A DNA stretch of 64,000 nt from Abelmoschus esculentus (GCA_035048815.1 JAUCBN010000047.1:11498001-11562000); one strand, 5' to 3'; counted from the first letter of the stretch, positions 1 through 13,257 are shown. Numbers and translations are program-made. The notes: generated by a model from the letters alone, not told the origin.

Positions 1-261
1 CCTTTTGAAGATGACGCTTTAATTACCTTCTCCTTTTTGTCCATGGCGACCCAGATCTATGGAGTACTATTAATCACTGTAAAAAATGACATCCTTACCC
101 TTGGAAATACCCCTCTCTCTGGGGTTATTTTTGACTTTCCATCTACAAGGAGACCATATATTATACCTATCTAACCCTGAAATTATTATTTGATCCATAA
201 AACCCTACACTTCTTAGTTATTATGATAGCCTTTTAAATTTCTTCCGAGATGGTTAAAATT
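1..261. other. intergenic, no gene seen
   Basis: I see no convincing coding region or repeat signature here. It is moderately AT-rich DNA at the window edge and could belong to the flank of a gene outside the window. Confidence 0.4.
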
Positions 262-557
262 TAATGTTCTCTCCCTGAAGAAGGAGAAATTATATCATAG
301 GCTCGGTTTACCACGTCAGCCGTGGTCCCAACCAATAATAATCACTCACTTTATCACTAATTGCTAACTTATTTTTTCAACCAATGAATCTTCACTCATA
401 ATTTACATGTTATTTTAAAAATATAATTTCTGGAAATTAGATTAATTACATGGTTGATTAGTGGCGGAATGGGTGATTTTCATTGGTTAGGGACCACGGC
501 TGACGTGGTAGGCCGGGCCTATGATATAATCTCTCCTGGAGAAGGAAGAGAAATTAG
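262..557. mobile_element. foldback MITE, copy 1 of the ATTATATCAT family
   Basis: The two ends are inverted copies of each other. The left arm runs through AAATTATATCATAGGC and CCACGTCAGCCGTGGTCCC; the right arm reads GGGACCACGGCTGACGTGG and GCCTATGATATAAT. The centre is AT-rich and non-coding. An ORF spanning the right arm is a by-product of the repeat. Related copies lie at about 591, 10069, 21027, 49054 and 61297. Two of those have 9-bp target duplications, which points to the Mutator superfamily. Confidence 0.7.
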
Positions 558-590
558 TATCGTGGGGCGAAACTCATATACGTATCGAAG

Positions 591-857
591 GAAAAATTAT
601 ATCATAGGTAAATTTTATCTCGTAATTCATAAATCAACCACTAAAAATTATTCATATTTATCATTTGTTACGTGTCATATATTTTTCAAAGTGAATCTTC
701 ACTCATATTTATTATTAATTCATTTTAAAAATAGAATTTTTAAGTGAAGATTCTCTTTAAAAAAAAATATATGACACGTAAAAAATAATGATATAGATGA
801 TTTTTAATAATTGGTCCCATGAATACGTGGTGGGATTTACCCATGATATAATTTTTT
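591..857. mobile_element. Mutator-type MITE, copy 2, with 9-bp target duplication
   Basis: This is a non-coding inverted-repeat element of about 267 bp. It starts GAAAAATTATATCATAGG and ends with the inverse, CCCATGATATAATTTTTT. The direct repeat GTATCGAAG flanks it on the left (582-590) and on the right (858-866). A 9-bp target-site duplication is typical of Mutator-like elements. It has no transposase and so would have been moved by an element elsewhere. Confidence 0.8.
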
Positions 858-867
858 GTATCGAAGG

Positions 868-2560
868 TAAAAAAAATGGGAATTTGTGTGTTCATTATGC
901 CTAAATGAGTGGTTGGAAATTGGAATCAATGACATACATTAATAACTCACCCTACATAGCTCCGAGTCTAAGAGAAAAATAATAACAAATATTATATTGT
1001 AATTATTTTAAAATTATTTAAAAAAATATGATGTTAAGAGATATTTATAATGTTTGATTGAGTAGTTATTTTTATTTTTTTAATAATTTTAATCGATGTT
1101 TTATTTTGAGTTAAAACAATCTTTTTACGAATAAAAATCGTTAGTCAACTAACGATGAATAACTTAAAATGACATAGCAAATATACATGGGAGTACACGC
1201 AGTAATAGCAAGGTTATATAGAAAAATATGTTAACTTTACAAAATAACACATTAGTCAAAATATAATTTTCAAAAATCATATAAAATATATTTTTTCTTT
1301 TGACAGATCATTCTATCAAGTCATTTCAGGTTGTTTATCGTCAATTGAGTAATAGTTTTCATCCGTAAAGGGGTATTACCCAAAATAAAATATTAAGAGT
1401 TAAATTTCTTTTAAAATAAAATAAAAACCAAAGTGAGTATTCAGTAAAATGTTAGGGACATTTTTTTTAATATGCTAATTATATCTTATGTTAATAAAAT
1501 TGATATAAAAATTATTAATTGACATAAAACACATGTTTATTATGTAATAATATAATGTGGTATAAATAATCCTATGAGGAAAAAATTAGAAAATCCAAAA
1601 GATTTGGGGATTGATTTAGAATGAATGTCATTGTTTGGGGATAAAATAGAATATTCAAAAGTTTGAGAATCGATTTAGAATGATAATCATTGTTTGATGA
1701 TGACATTAAAACATTTAAAAATTAAGAGATCAATTTAGATTAAAAATGATAATTTGGAGACGTATAATCAATTAACTCGACTTTTTATAATTTTTAGGAC
1801 TTTAAACAAAATCTATAAATAAAATAAAAATTTCAAATGATAATAGTAGAAGCTCGACCCCGTCAGGGTAACAAGGGTGTCCGCCTATGACCTACCGTTC
1901 TATGGAAGTTATATCTTTGTCATTTTTTTTAATTATATTTATTGTTAAAGATTTATTTTTTTAATATTTATTACGAGGGATTTAATTTTTTTAATACTTG
2001 TTAATATGAGATTATTTTTTCTAATATTTATAGTTATTTATCTATTCTTAAAATTCATTTTTAATAATTGTTATTAGAGTCTGAATTTTTTAAATATATT
2101 ATTATTATAGACATACACTTAAAATTTATTTTTTAAAATATTTATTACCCGGACCTATTTTTCAATATTTGTTATGGACTTATTCTTATTTTTTTTCATT
2201 ACATGCTATTAGGGACATAAATTTAACTTGTGATATGTAATCTCAATAATGATCATTATATAATAATAATGACACTATTTAAAAACCATGATACTGACAA
2301 ATGTTAAATTTGGATTGATCTGCGTCGTACACCTAATTTTGATGGGTCAGTTTCTTAACAAAGATATTATTGATGGTATATAAATTTAATTATTAAACAA
2401 ATAATATGTACTATTTAAGTACTCCTATAGTTTTTTTTACAAAATTTGAATTTTGTTTGATACATTAAACTTGTGTTTAATTATTTAATTTTGGTTTATG
2501 TAATTTATTTTAGTTTTGGAATTTAGGTAACAGTGACAGAGGAGATGGACACTATTGAGT
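868..2560. other. AT-rich intergenic DNA
   Basis: No gene is visible. About 1590-1770 holds repeated phrases of the type GATTTAGAATGATAATCATTG, related to the arms of the foldback element at 27217-27688. At 2313-2375 there is a fragment matching the SINE-like sequence at 53655-53815 (shared CGTCG-ACACCTA and GATGGGTC). Confidence 0.4.
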
Positions 2561-3129
2561 TGAAGAGCAAGGTAAGTCTGAGTTGTAGAGGGACAAATAC
2601 ACACGTTAAAGTAAAGTCTATAGAAAATCTTTTTTATACCCTAAAAGAAAAAGAAAGAAAAGAGAAAGGAAGAAGAAAGAAAGATTAATGGAAAAGAAAT
2701 CAAGGTCCCTGAATTTAACTTATTTCAAGATGTTTTTTTAATCTCTAATGACCTAAGATAGTACAGGAGAAGAAAGGGTAGTGCCCTATGCTAGGCTATG
2801 TTCTACCCCAACAAAAAAGAAAGAAAGAAGAAGCTGTCTCTACTTATATCATACTGCTACTACTCTTCTTCATCTTCTTCTCTGTCAAGTGTCATTTTCT
2901 TACATATTCTTTTCTCTTTCAATCTTCAATCTCTGCAACTACTGAGCAACTCTATTGGAAGATAAAAGATTGTTTTCAAACCCCTTTTCTGCTTGGATCA
3001 GCTCTCCTTCGAAACTTGACTCAATCCTTGGGAGGATATTGGATTGACTTTTAGTGTTGTATCTGGAGAATACAACAGAAAGAAAGGGAGGAATTAGGAA
3101 CGGTAGCAGAAGGGGGAGGGGGCTGAAAG

Positions 3130-5752
3130 ATGGAGCTGTTCCCTGCACAACCAGATTTATCCTTGCAAATTAGTCCACCAAGCAGCAAAACCACATCCAG
3201 AGCTCTTGACTCGAGGAACTCCATGTCTTCAATGGCGAAACACGATAACTGTTTTGAGATGTCTTTCAACAATCCAAGGGTTTCAGAGGCCAACTCCAGC
3301 TCCAAACACCTTCTCCAAAACGGGAGCGCCACTAGTTGTAATGGTAATATTTTCCAATCTTATCACCAGAGCCAGTTCCCTCACCATCACAGCCAACTGC
3401 AACATCCGGTACTGTATCAACATCAGCAGCATCAACACCACCAACAAGGGCTAGGACAAGAGTTTGGTTTCTTGAGACCCATAAGGGGAATTCCCGTCTA
3501 CCAAAACACTTCTCCTTCTCCTCCTTTCCCATTCCCTCATCAGCCCTTGGATTCATCTTTAGCTCCATCTCCTTATTTGGCTACTAACAAAATTAGTAAC
3601 ACCAGCTTCAACCCCATTCAGTCTCAAGGATTGATGAGATCAAGATTCATGTCGAGGTTTCCTGCTAAACGAAGCATGAGAGCTCCAAGGATGCGATGGA
3701 CTACTACACTCCATGCTCGCTTTGTTCATGCTGTTGAGCTATTGGGTGGTCATGAAAGTATGGCCTCCACTATTCACTTTTCACTCCTTTTCCCCTTTTT
3801 TCACCGTTGCTTCGTTTTGATTTTAAGCATATCTAGGAACAGGAAACAGAAAAGGATACTCTTATACGTATATTTCCTCTCTTATATATATTTAATATTT
3901 TTCTTGCCGTGACGTAATTTTAGGAGCTACTCCCAAGTCAGTTCTTGAGATAATGGATGTCAAAGATCTTACCTTAGCACATGTTAAATCCCATCTCCAG
4001 GTAAGATAACCTTCTACCCTTTCTACTCTCAAGGGGGTTCGTTAAAATGGAAGGAAATATAAACACAATCTTGAAGGATGTAGTTGAATGTATCTGCAAC
4101 TTTGGGTTGTTTCTTCTTTCTGAGCTTACTTCCCCAAGCTGATGAATAGTGGTTGCTTGATGGCACAGCGTTAATGGTGGAAGTAAGCAGAGTTTGCATT
4201 TTTTAAACAGTCAGCATTACCGGAAGATGTTAATAATATACATTACAAATTCCAATGTTTCCTTGCAGAGCTTCTCCCAAATCCTCAGCACTTCTTTTTC
4301 TACTAGATCTGATGATTCTGCAAGCTAATAAACAGCTTTTTGCTTGGAAGAATGAACCAGCCCTTGTAAACGAAAAGAATTCAATTAGAGAGAGAGAAAA
4401 AGCAGTAGTAAATTATTATCTTCTTCTTCTTAAAAAAACGAAAGAGAGTAAGACAAAGGCCAAGGTATTCAAAAACTGAGTCAATAGCTAGGCTGAGACA
4501 AGTTTCTCACTTAAATTCATTATTTTGTTTTTGTTCATAAAAAAGTATTTTCCCTCACAGTGAGGAAGAAATAGAGGGAGAGAGAGAGAGAAAGTACAAA
4601 GACACTATCATTTCTCAATGATATCTTCTTCAGATAGGTTTCTTTTAACCTCCCTTCCTTAACCATGGTTAAACCCCACCTTTTCTTACTGTTTCTCATT
4701 TCACAAATGCACACATTTTTATATACAAAGATAAAAGCTTTCCATGCTCGGCTACATATTCGTTCCTCTTTCTCTCTTTTTACAGTTGGTACTTGCTTAG
4801 TTTACATGCACTCTTTAACACTGCCTGATGTCTGTGATATACAAAACAGTTTACTATTAACTCTACTTTCTGGTTTTTACTTTATTTGTCCATCTTTTTA
4901 GCTACCCAAAGAGCTAAAGATGAAGGTAATTAAAGTTTATTTACCTTACAATCCTACTCTAATGCTTTCTTTTGTTTTTTTCCCTCTTAATTTTCCTGCA
5001 GATGTATCGAACTGTGAAGACCACTGACAGAGCAGCTGCATCATCAGGTTAGTATACCAATAATTCTTCATCATTCATGTTGAATAATTGTACATGAAAA
5101 TGATGTTGAGATTTGGGTTTGATTAAGCAGGGCAATTAGATGCCTTTGAAAATGGATCATCTGGGGATACTTCTGAAGATATGATGTTTGAAACTCAGAA
5201 CCCGAGAAGATCAGAGATATCATCAGCTCAGCAGGGAAGATCGTCATCATCAAATGCTCAACAAGACAAGGAGTACCACCATGGACTGTGGAGCAACTCG
5301 TCAAGGTTCGTCTGCTGTTTACTGCACTACTACTATTAGTAACACTAGTTTGGCTACCCAATCAGTGTGCGCCTGTCCTTTCTGTTTCATTTCTTTCCTT
5401 CCTACATACGGATTGGTTACTCTGAATCTTTTCTGAAAAAAAGAAAATAATGTTAATACACTGGGATCGATGTCACAATCACCACAGAAACATAAAATAG
5501 TTGGAACCCTTGGTTTTGTTTTGATTTATCATCTGCCTATGCGCCTATGCATGTGCATTTTTTGTTTGCTTGACTAGAACTGACAACAGTTTGCCTATAT
5601 ATATATGCATGTTATATAAGAATGTTTGCATTAGAATTAGAACTGAAAGATCCCATTTCTTTCCCCTTTGTCTAATGCATAGATTTAGTTTTATGTAGGC
5701 TTTCTTTCTCTCCACTACCACATGCAAATACATAGTTGTTTACATGCAAATG

Positions 5753-5793
<41 letters not shown>

Positions 5794-6674
5794 CTAGTTA
5801 TTAAGAATCTCAGGCACAAACTGAGAGGGTAGTAAGTGGTAGAGAAAATTAGAAAAGAAGTCACTGATGGCCTTATCATATTCCAAGACTGGAGAGAATC
5901 CAAATTTCGAAATGACAAATCCACCTAAAAAATGGAGATATCTCTTTCCTTGGGATTTTGTGGGCTCGGATGGGGTCCTACAAACGGAAAACTTAGTCTC
6001 AAAGCTAAACTGTGTGGTGACCCCATGAGTGGAAATATTTATTGAATATGAGTATTAAAGCTATGCCTTTGAACCTTTGTTTATGTGTGATGGGCACTCA
6101 CATGGGGTTCACTTTATTTTCAATCAGCATAGAACGAGACAGTAAAAGATAGATTTCTTTTCTCAGTTTGCTTTGTAATCTGCATGCATGGCTTCCACTG
6201 ATGCCAAATATTCTCTCTTTGTGTTGGTTTCTAACAGGGAAGCTTGGCTGCATGGGAAACCCAAGGATTCTCCTGGAAACTTACCTTCTCTCCAGGTTCT
6301 AATTCCTACCCTTCTGTTTCCCAAAATAACCTTCACTACATCAAACTTGTGTATTGTCCTACATTCTCTTCTCATGATTCTTAAGAGGTGGACCCAATCC
6401 TCTTCTTTCTTCCAATATTCATGAACAGAAAGTAAAACCCCAACTCATTGGAAACATCCATGGTTGTACATAGGGTCAAAATGATGAACAATGCACCAGA
6501 ACAGTAGCTGCTAGTTCATGATTTCCATTTCTGTATTTATCTATATTTGTTTTTCTGTTGCAGAAGGATATGGATCCAAAGTGCATAAGCTACGAGAGAA
6601 TATCAGATGTAAGCTCCTCAGGGGCATGCCCCAAGAAGCCTAATTTGGAGTTCACATTGGGGGTGCCCAATTGA
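3130..6674 (+). CDS. KAN2: KANADI2-like GARP transcription factor
   Basis: Six exons: 3130-3757, 3924-4000, 5002-5047, 5131-5305, 6238-6295, 6564-6674. All introns are GT-AG and they join in frame to 364 residues. KANADI proteins are nuclear repressors that set abaxial identity in leaves, floral organs and ovules and limit auxin transport. The N-terminus MELFPAQPDLSLQI matches the KAN2/KAN3 type, and DLSLQI (9-14) resembles an EAR-type repression motif. A His/Gln-rich stretch covers about 77-106. The GARP DNA-binding domain (about 184-243) is split by introns: RAPRMRWT and HARFVHAVELLGGHE lie in exon 1, ATPKSVLEIMDVKDLT and HVKSHLQ in exon 2, MYRTVK in exon 3. The protein ends NLEFTLGVPN, as expected for the family. 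The start is the first in-frame ATG opening that conserved N-terminus. Assignment to KAN2 rather than KAN3 is an inference from the N-terminus. Confidence 0.93.
5756..5791. repeat. (TA)n microsatellite in KANADI intron 4
   Basis: An uninterrupted TA dinucleotide run of about 17 units lies inside the intron between exons 4 and 5. It is likely to vary in length between individuals. Confidence 0.95.
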
Positions 6675-8283
6675 TATACATATGTAACTTTATATCTTAG
6701 GGGTGTGTACTGCTCATTTGAAATGATGATTATATATCTCTGACTGTGAAGAGAGCTGGTGAAGAGAATCAGGTACCCTTGAGTATATTAAAAAGAAAAG
6801 AAAAATAGAGCAGACAAGAAAGACAGAAGGCAACAACAAAAGGAGCGAAGGTGCCAAAACAAAGCACCCGTGAGACATCCAAATCAAGATATTATATTCC
6901 TACGTAAATATGAAATCTAATTGATTTCCTGTGTTTTGCACTTAGTGACAGAGAGAGAAGAAAAAAAAGAAAGAAAAATGATAGAGAAAAAAGAGAGAGA
7001 GTGACCCCTTTAACTATCTTAAAAGTATGGACTCCATGGGAAGTGATCCTTGGTAATTGTAACGGAGCACTTTACAGTTCTCATATGATTTTTAGCTTTA
7101 TTTTTGCCAAAGGCTGAGTATATGAGGGTTTCTATGATCTCTCAATTCTTTTTTTAATCATTTTTACATGCTTTTACACTTTATGAACAAAGGGTTGAAA
7201 AGCACTAAAAAGGTTTCTGAACGTTAAATATAAGCTCGAATTTACTTAAGCGATACTAAGCTGCTTAAGCGATATATAAGGCATACACAAAATTTCGAAA
7301 TCGAAATTTATTTAAGTGATATCAAATTGCTTAACACTTAGACCAATCCTTTTAAATAAAGGATTATTTGTATTGGATAATGATGAAATTCTACTCTTTC
7401 ATGTCTCAATAAAGAATATTAAGAATAAAGGCATAAAGACTTTGATGTTTTGCTTTTTCAAAAGGATGGTTGAACTTTGAATTGTCTGTAGATTGCAACT
7501 TGCTATGTCTGATTGCCTAGAGCAAGCTTCCTAGAAAGTGTAGCTAAACAGCACATTCTCTCACAAAGGAGAATGATTGCTTTAAACTGATATTACTCCA
7601 TATATTGCAAAAGGGTTTTGGTATTTTCAGTAGTATTTTCTTACCGTAAATCTTGGTTACGTCCTTTCAAAGCACTCCTTTAATCACAAAAATGTAAGAA
7701 AATGATTGGAAAAGAGCGTAGAAAAGGTGATATATGTAGAGAGAAGGAAAGGGAATTTAAGACAAGAACATCTGATCTAGAGTCTTTTTTATTACAGAAA
7801 GATTCCTACCAAAAATTTGTTCTCTAGTCGGATGTTTCCTTCTATAAAGCACAAAATTTTATGCCTTTGGTTCATATATTAGGGCTTCAATAGTTTTCGG
7901 TGTGTGAACAAAGCCTCTTGTTCTAATGTTAGCTTTATCACCATGAAATTATTACCACGTTTAGCAGAAAATATGGGTCCAAATTTTTGTTGTTCGGTCA
8001 CCATCATGGATCAAGGACCGCAACTTCGAAGCATCGAAAAGACTAAAGTGCCTCTAGGATTAAGCCAGGAAACGATGGAATCACTTTCTTTATCAAGCTA
8101 ATTCTGTGGACAATAATTAAGGAGTTTTGGGTCAATTTATGTGTTCTCTTCTGGGAAAAAACACCAAAACTGATGCGCCCCCTACACCAATTGGTCGGCA
8201 AATGTTGCCAGTAATCTTGGGTCTCCTCCAAAATTTGGCAAAATCCTAAAACAAGTAAAGGATACAAGATTAACGGGTTGTGT
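6675..8283. other. KANADI 3' UTR and intergenic DNA
   Basis: The first few hundred bases after the KANADI stop are purine-rich (AGA-type runs near 6780-7000) and probably hold the 3' UTR. Beyond that I see no gene. A 65-codon ORF at 7904 has no recognisable features. Confidence 0.4.
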
Positions 8284-8456
8284 TTTATTTTTTTAATCAA
8301 TTACAGTGGTTATAATAATATCTATTCTATAATATATTTTTAATTATTAGACATTAATCGCTCAATCATTGTGTTATATTATTAGTGTTCAAACCTATAA
8401 TTTTTAAGAATAATAACTATTCTCTTAATCACTGAAATAAAATAGCTCGTACAAGA
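8284..8456 (-). mobile_element. tRNA-derived SINE-like repeat, copy 1
   Basis: This stretch matches 35937-36108 over most of its length, for example TCTATTCTA, GTTCAAACCTATAATTT and AATAATAACTATTC. Read on the minus strand it starts with a pol III A-box-like segment (CAGTGATTAAGAGAAT), followed about 35 bases later by a B-box-like GGTTTGAACAC. Two separated copies with tRNA-like boxes suggest a SINE. The superfamily assignment is inferred. Confidence 0.45.
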
Positions 8457-8807
8457 TTAGCAGGTTTGAGGTATGCAAGATAAGTGCAAGACAAAGTGAT
8501 GTGTTATTTATGAACCATGGTGGGATTTTTTTTTTTTTTTGGTAAGTTAACACCCACATGGTCTTCCATAAGGCATAATATAATACAACGGTCCAAAAGG
8601 CTAGAATTGTACAATAATGCCATGCTTTCCTTTCAACCATTATTCTTTAATAATGTCATGGTTTCCTTTCAACTTAGGGCTGTTCCATTGTCAAATACCT
8701 GAGCCTTTTGTTTGTTATTTGCACATATTTTACAACTTTTCTTCATGAGGTAAAAGAGAAAGAAAATGCTTAATGGGTATTTTTTGCTAAATCCTTAGAT
8801 TTTGTTA

Positions 8808-9143
8808 ATGTTTATGGGGAAATTAAGGTAATAATGAGGTGTAAAAAAATATTAGAGTACTAATGGTTTGATCCGAAAATATTTAAGAAATAGGTTAAAA
8901 GAAATAGTATTTCTTAGACCTCGTCACCTCCAAATGGTGAGGGCGTGGTAAACTGTTGAAATAGTAAAAAATCATTAAATTTTAATCTAATTCAACGACT
9001 TACATGTACCTCGTCATCAAGGTGACGAGATCTAAGGAACAATATTCATTTTGACTTGTTCCCCAAATATTTCCAGATCAAACTTGTTACTCTAATATTT
9101 TTTTTCAAACCCCATTATTACCTTAATTCCCCCATATTTATGG
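8808..9143. mobile_element. foldback MITE-like element
   Basis: The left end (GGGGAAATTAAGGTAATAAT, then TATTAGAGTA and TTTGATC) is repeated inverted at the right end (GATCAAACTTGTTACTCTAATA, then ATTATTACCTTAATTCCCCC). The centre has a second complementary pair around CCTCGTCACC and GGTGACGAG. No coding capacity is visible. Confidence 0.7.
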
Positions 9144-10068
9144 GCGTGTCTGTCAAAAAATTATTAAATGGACCAGACTCACCATATCATCTATAATTTT
9201 ACTCAACAATAATTTTTTCTCTTATTATTTTCAAAATAAATTTTTATTTTTTCTTTTACGAGGTGAATCTTCACAATAATTCATCACGTGTCCAGACGAT
9301 GGTGTTAAAATCTAGAAGAATAAAAGAATGACTAAACTTTTGTTTCCTTTAATTTTTGCACCCTTTATTTTCTTTGTTGAGGTTTTACACAAAGGTGGGG
9401 GAGCTTTGTCTTAAAGCTTCTAGGCCCCAGTGACACACGAGACAGACACTTCCATGTTGTTTGCCTTTGAAACCCATATAAATGGCAGCAAGATGGTAAT
9501 GGAGCAGACAGGTTACCAAATCAAATTTTAAAAGTAATTTTAACACCCTAAAATATCAAGAGTAGTACATAAGAATAAAGAGACATAATGGGAATTAGCT
9601 TTAACCAGACAAGCTATCAGAATCAAATATAAATGTCATGGCCATAAAATCAAAGAAACAAAAAGGTAGTATTAATTAGGATTTTAATTAATTAGCCTTT
9701 TAATCTATAAAACATCAATTCATACCATTTAAAAAAAATAAATCAAAGTGACACATTCACTCACTTTATGCTAATTAATACAGTATTTTCTATATTACCC
9801 ACCCGCTCCATTTTATAAAATTTATGAATATGGTTTCATATATTTGGTTTTAAAACGTGAAATATTTTTTATTCGTTGATCCAAATATTTTAATTAGGTA
9901 AGAAGTATCATGGAATTTTTTATAGGTCTCTAACCTTTATAGAATTATTGAGAGAGAATTAAGAGAGATATAACCTATACAGATTACTAGGTGAATTTTA
10001 TTTATCACGTCATTTATGGTCTAAATAATTCAAATCGTTCATTTTTAAATAACTCCCTAATAATTGAT
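9144..10068. other. intergenic, no gene seen
   Basis: AT-rich DNA. Near 9150-9290 there are decayed pieces resembling the ATTATATCAT MITE family (GGACCAGACTCACC, GTGAATCTTCAC). No gene is supported. Confidence 0.35.
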
Positions 10069-10324
10069 AAATTATATTATGGGTAAGTCCCATCACGTGT
10101 CCATTGGACCAACCACTAAAAATTATCCATCTCATCAATTTTTCCATGTCATATACTTTTTTCATGTGAATCTTCACTTGAAAAAACTATTTTTAAAATG
10201 AATTAACAGTAAATATCAGTAAAGATTCACTTAAAAAAATATGACATAGAAACAAATGATGAGATCGATGGTTTTTAGTGGTTGGTTCAGGAATGACGTG
10301 GTGTGACTTACCTATGATATAATT
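10069..10324. mobile_element. Mutator-type MITE, copy 3
   Basis: An inverted-repeat element of the same family as 591-857. The left arm is AAATTATATTATGGGTAAG with GACCAACCACTAAAAATTAT. The right arm is the inverse: TTTTTAGTGGTTGGT followed by CTTACCTATGATATAATTT. The flanking duplication is not clear. Confidence 0.7.
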
Positions 10325-11435
10325 TATCTTAATAATTACTCATCCACTAATTACATATATGAAAGAGGTGATAATTTAACTTAAAAAACAGAGATATATA
10401 AATATATTGTTAGAACCATAGATGACATGATCAACATAATTTTTGTAATAATTTTTGATCCAACGGTCTTTGTTTGAGAGAAGTTTCACAGACATGTAGG
10501 AATTTTATGTTTGAACTCTCTGTATTCTTTATGTTTTGTAGTGGATTTCGTTTGAGACAGACAAGACCGAACCACTTAAATTTTGTTCTATATGTTTGAT
10601 TAATTCTATAATATTATTTTAATTATTGTTTCGCATTTAAATTTTTAACAATATTAATTATCCAGAGTTTGAGGACTTCTATTTGGTTAAAATGAACACT
10701 AACAAAATAACAAATGACATTGTTTATGTATGAAATGGATGGTTCTTAAGCAATGCCGTGATTGCAGGTCATCTACGATGTAATTAGAGTCGTAAATAAA
10801 ATGAGATAACTCGATTAAAGCTCGCGAGTTACTCGAAAATATAATATATATTTTTTATTTTTTTAATTTAAAATCTAAATTTCTAAACCTAAAATCCAAA
10901 AACATAAACCCTAAATATAAGTCTTAAACCCTAAAATTTAAATTTTAAATTTTAAACCCAACAACTTAAATCTTTAAACCCTAAACTAACACCCTAAGCC
11001 TTTAAAATTAACAAGCTTTATAAGTGCATAAAAAAATTCTAATAGGAATTTAAATAAGACGAAACAGATCGCGAGTTACTTAAGTCCAACTCGATTAACA
11101 CTCAACATGATTGAACTCAATTTAAGCTCAAACTCGGGTCGAGTTCTTAACGAGCAGAGTCAAACTCAAATTCTTCAAACTTGTTAAAAACTATTCAAAT
11201 TCTAACTTAACTAAAATTCTTAACAAACCGAGGCGAGATCAATACTACTCAAATACGACTCGACTCGTTTATACCCCTAAATATATTTACAACTAATCTG
11301 CTAGTTAAGATTAATAAGTTAAGGAATTGATAAATTTTCATTTATATAGGACAAAATAGATTTGATTTCTGAATTTATATAGTAAAAATTGATTTGATTT
11401 CGATAAAAGTAAAAAAACAAAAGCTTTAATTTCTC
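10325..11435. other. intergenic DNA with telomere-like and hAT-MITE-like sequence
   Basis: From about 10870 to 11000 the plus strand carries degenerate CCCTAAA-type repeats (AAACCCTAAA, TAAACCCTAAAAT), like interstitial plant telomere repeats. From about 10785 to 11285, ACTCG-rich phrases face inverted counterparts (GATAACTCGATTAAAGCTCG against CGACTCGTTTATACCCC). This resembles a diverged hAT-type MITE. No gene is supported. Confidence 0.35.
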
Positions 11436-11710
11436 GTGCAGTCCAATACGTACATCTTAGCATGGTATTTGGCTTTATCTTTTGCTTTTTGCATGGACAG
11501 GTGAATGACTGAATACCCACTTGCATGTTGGACGTAATAAATTAATACTATATTATTATATTCCACGAAAAAAAAAACCATTTTATTACTTAAAACTACG
11601 AAATTTGTCAGTGTTTGCTTTTCAAAGCCATATGGGACAATAAAGATACATGGTCCCATAGCAGATGTGTGCACTGAGCTGCCACCTTTGCCTTCAATGG
11701 CTTATTAATT
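11436..11710. repeat. duplicated non-coding block, copy 1 (parts a and b)
   Basis: This stretch is a diverged direct copy of 15172-15475. Shared pieces in the same order include GTCCAATACGTAC, TGACTGAATACCCACTTGC, GAAATTTGTC, CATATGGGACA and TAAAGATAC. No coding region accounts for the conservation. Parts c and d of the block lie at 13258-13300 and 13868-13905, so the copy appears split by later insertions. Confidence 0.7.
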
Positions 11711-12378
11711 ATTCTAGAGTTTAAATACGTAACACGATCTAGGTGTAAATCGTTTACCTCTTAATTATATTTTTATTAGTGTCTCCATTTTAAATTAGTG
11801 GGTTTAGAGTTTAAGGTTAGGAGTTGTGATTAGAGTTTAGGGAATTAGGGGTAAGGTGTATTTTTTAGGCTGTAGGGTGTATGGTTTAGAATTTAGAAAA
11901 ATAGGGTTAGGGTTTGAAACAATCACTACATATCGAAAATAACTAAGAAAAATCCAAGAGAACTCCTTGATCGAAAATGACTGTTTGAATTCTAGAATTT
12001 TCAATTTATATCGTCGAGTGATCACCAACAGAATCATAAAGACGATTGAATTACGAAATATAACCTAATTATTTTAGATGATTAAGACCGCCCACGAGTA
12101 TCTATGGTCTCTGCAGCACAACACATAGACTTTTTGATGCAACAATATGTCCCATATTCTTAGCACCCCCGCTACCAGTAGCTCCCCAACTATGACTCTA
12201 GGCAGAGCAGTAGAGTAATAAGTTTCAAATTTGACCGAGACATTCAGCACACTATTTGGCCTATTTATTGCGTGTAGCATTAGCAAAGTAGGGGAGTGCC
12301 CATCCCAAGGACATAAACAAGGACCAAACTCAATGAAATGGTTTTCATATAAATGAAACATTCAAATTGTTAAAAAGT
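11711..12378. other. intergenic insertion within duplicated block
   Basis: From 11780 to 11930 there are degenerate GGTTTAGAGTTTAAGG / TAGGGTTAGGGTTTG telomere-like phrases. A 95-codon minus-strand ORF at 12074-12361 has no family features I recognise. This segment has no counterpart in the other copy of the block and so is probably inserted. Confidence 0.35.
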
Positions 12379-12832
12379 TGGGTAAAGTACGACCAAAGTC
12401 ACTCAATTATAAATAATATTATATTTGGGTCACTCAATTATGAGTAAGATTACATTTGGGTCACCCAATTATTAAGAGGTACACTCGGGTCACTTAATTA
12501 GAGTATAGTTATATTTGGGTCACGTTTCATATCTAAAAAACACATGAATTTGTGTATTAGATTATTAATGGTTTCAAATGAATTACTCTAGTTTTAATGA
12601 GAGTATGAATGTGATTTGGAGTAAAAATGACTAAATTGGTATATTTTTTAGATATGAAGGATGATGCAAGTGTAATTTTACCTATAATTGGGTGATCCAA
12701 ATATAACCTTTAATAATTGGGTGACCTAAATATAACATTATCCATAATTGAGTGACTCAAGTGTAAATTTTAATGATTGAGTGACTAAATATATTCTTAC
12801 ACAATTGAGTGGCCTTTTTTATAGTTTACCCT
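12379..12832. mobile_element. foldback MITE of the GGGTCACTCAATTAT family, copy 1
   Basis: Ends are inverted: GGGTAAAGTACGACC with TCACTCAATTAT on the left, and ATTGAGTGGCC with ATAGTTTACCC on the right. The arms hold several copies of the unit GGGTCACTCAATTAT in one orientation and ATAATTGAGTGACTC in the other. A second copy lies at 37009-37434. No coding capacity. Confidence 0.75.
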
Positions 12833-13257
12833 AAAAAGTCATGGCAAGGAAAACTCGAGTCAACTTAATTTTTTAAAAAATTAACCCGATACGAAGAACT
12901 CAATTCATCTAGATTTGACTTACAATTTTTTGAATAACTCAATTTTGTTTACTCGACTTTATTAAATGCTCGCTCTTATTATATAGTCACTTAATTACGT
13001 AAAAGATATATCAATTTGTTTAACTAATTTATTGAATTAAATTAAAATTAAAATTATATTAATAAAAAATATATATATATATAATAATTAAATATAAAAG
13101 TTTATTTGATTGTCATATTATTTTTTAATAATTAATGACTTGATTAATATTTTTTAAATAATAAAAAATTGGTTGATAAAATTAAAAAACGATGACCGGA
13201 ACAAAATATTTCCTATAAATAAACGAGTACATGGTAGTCTGCCCTAAAATAAAGCTG

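Noticed and set aside
12074..12361. 95-codon minus-strand ORF
   Set aside because: No recognisable domain, and it lies between repeat insertions in a segment missing from the sister block. Probably chance or transposon debris.
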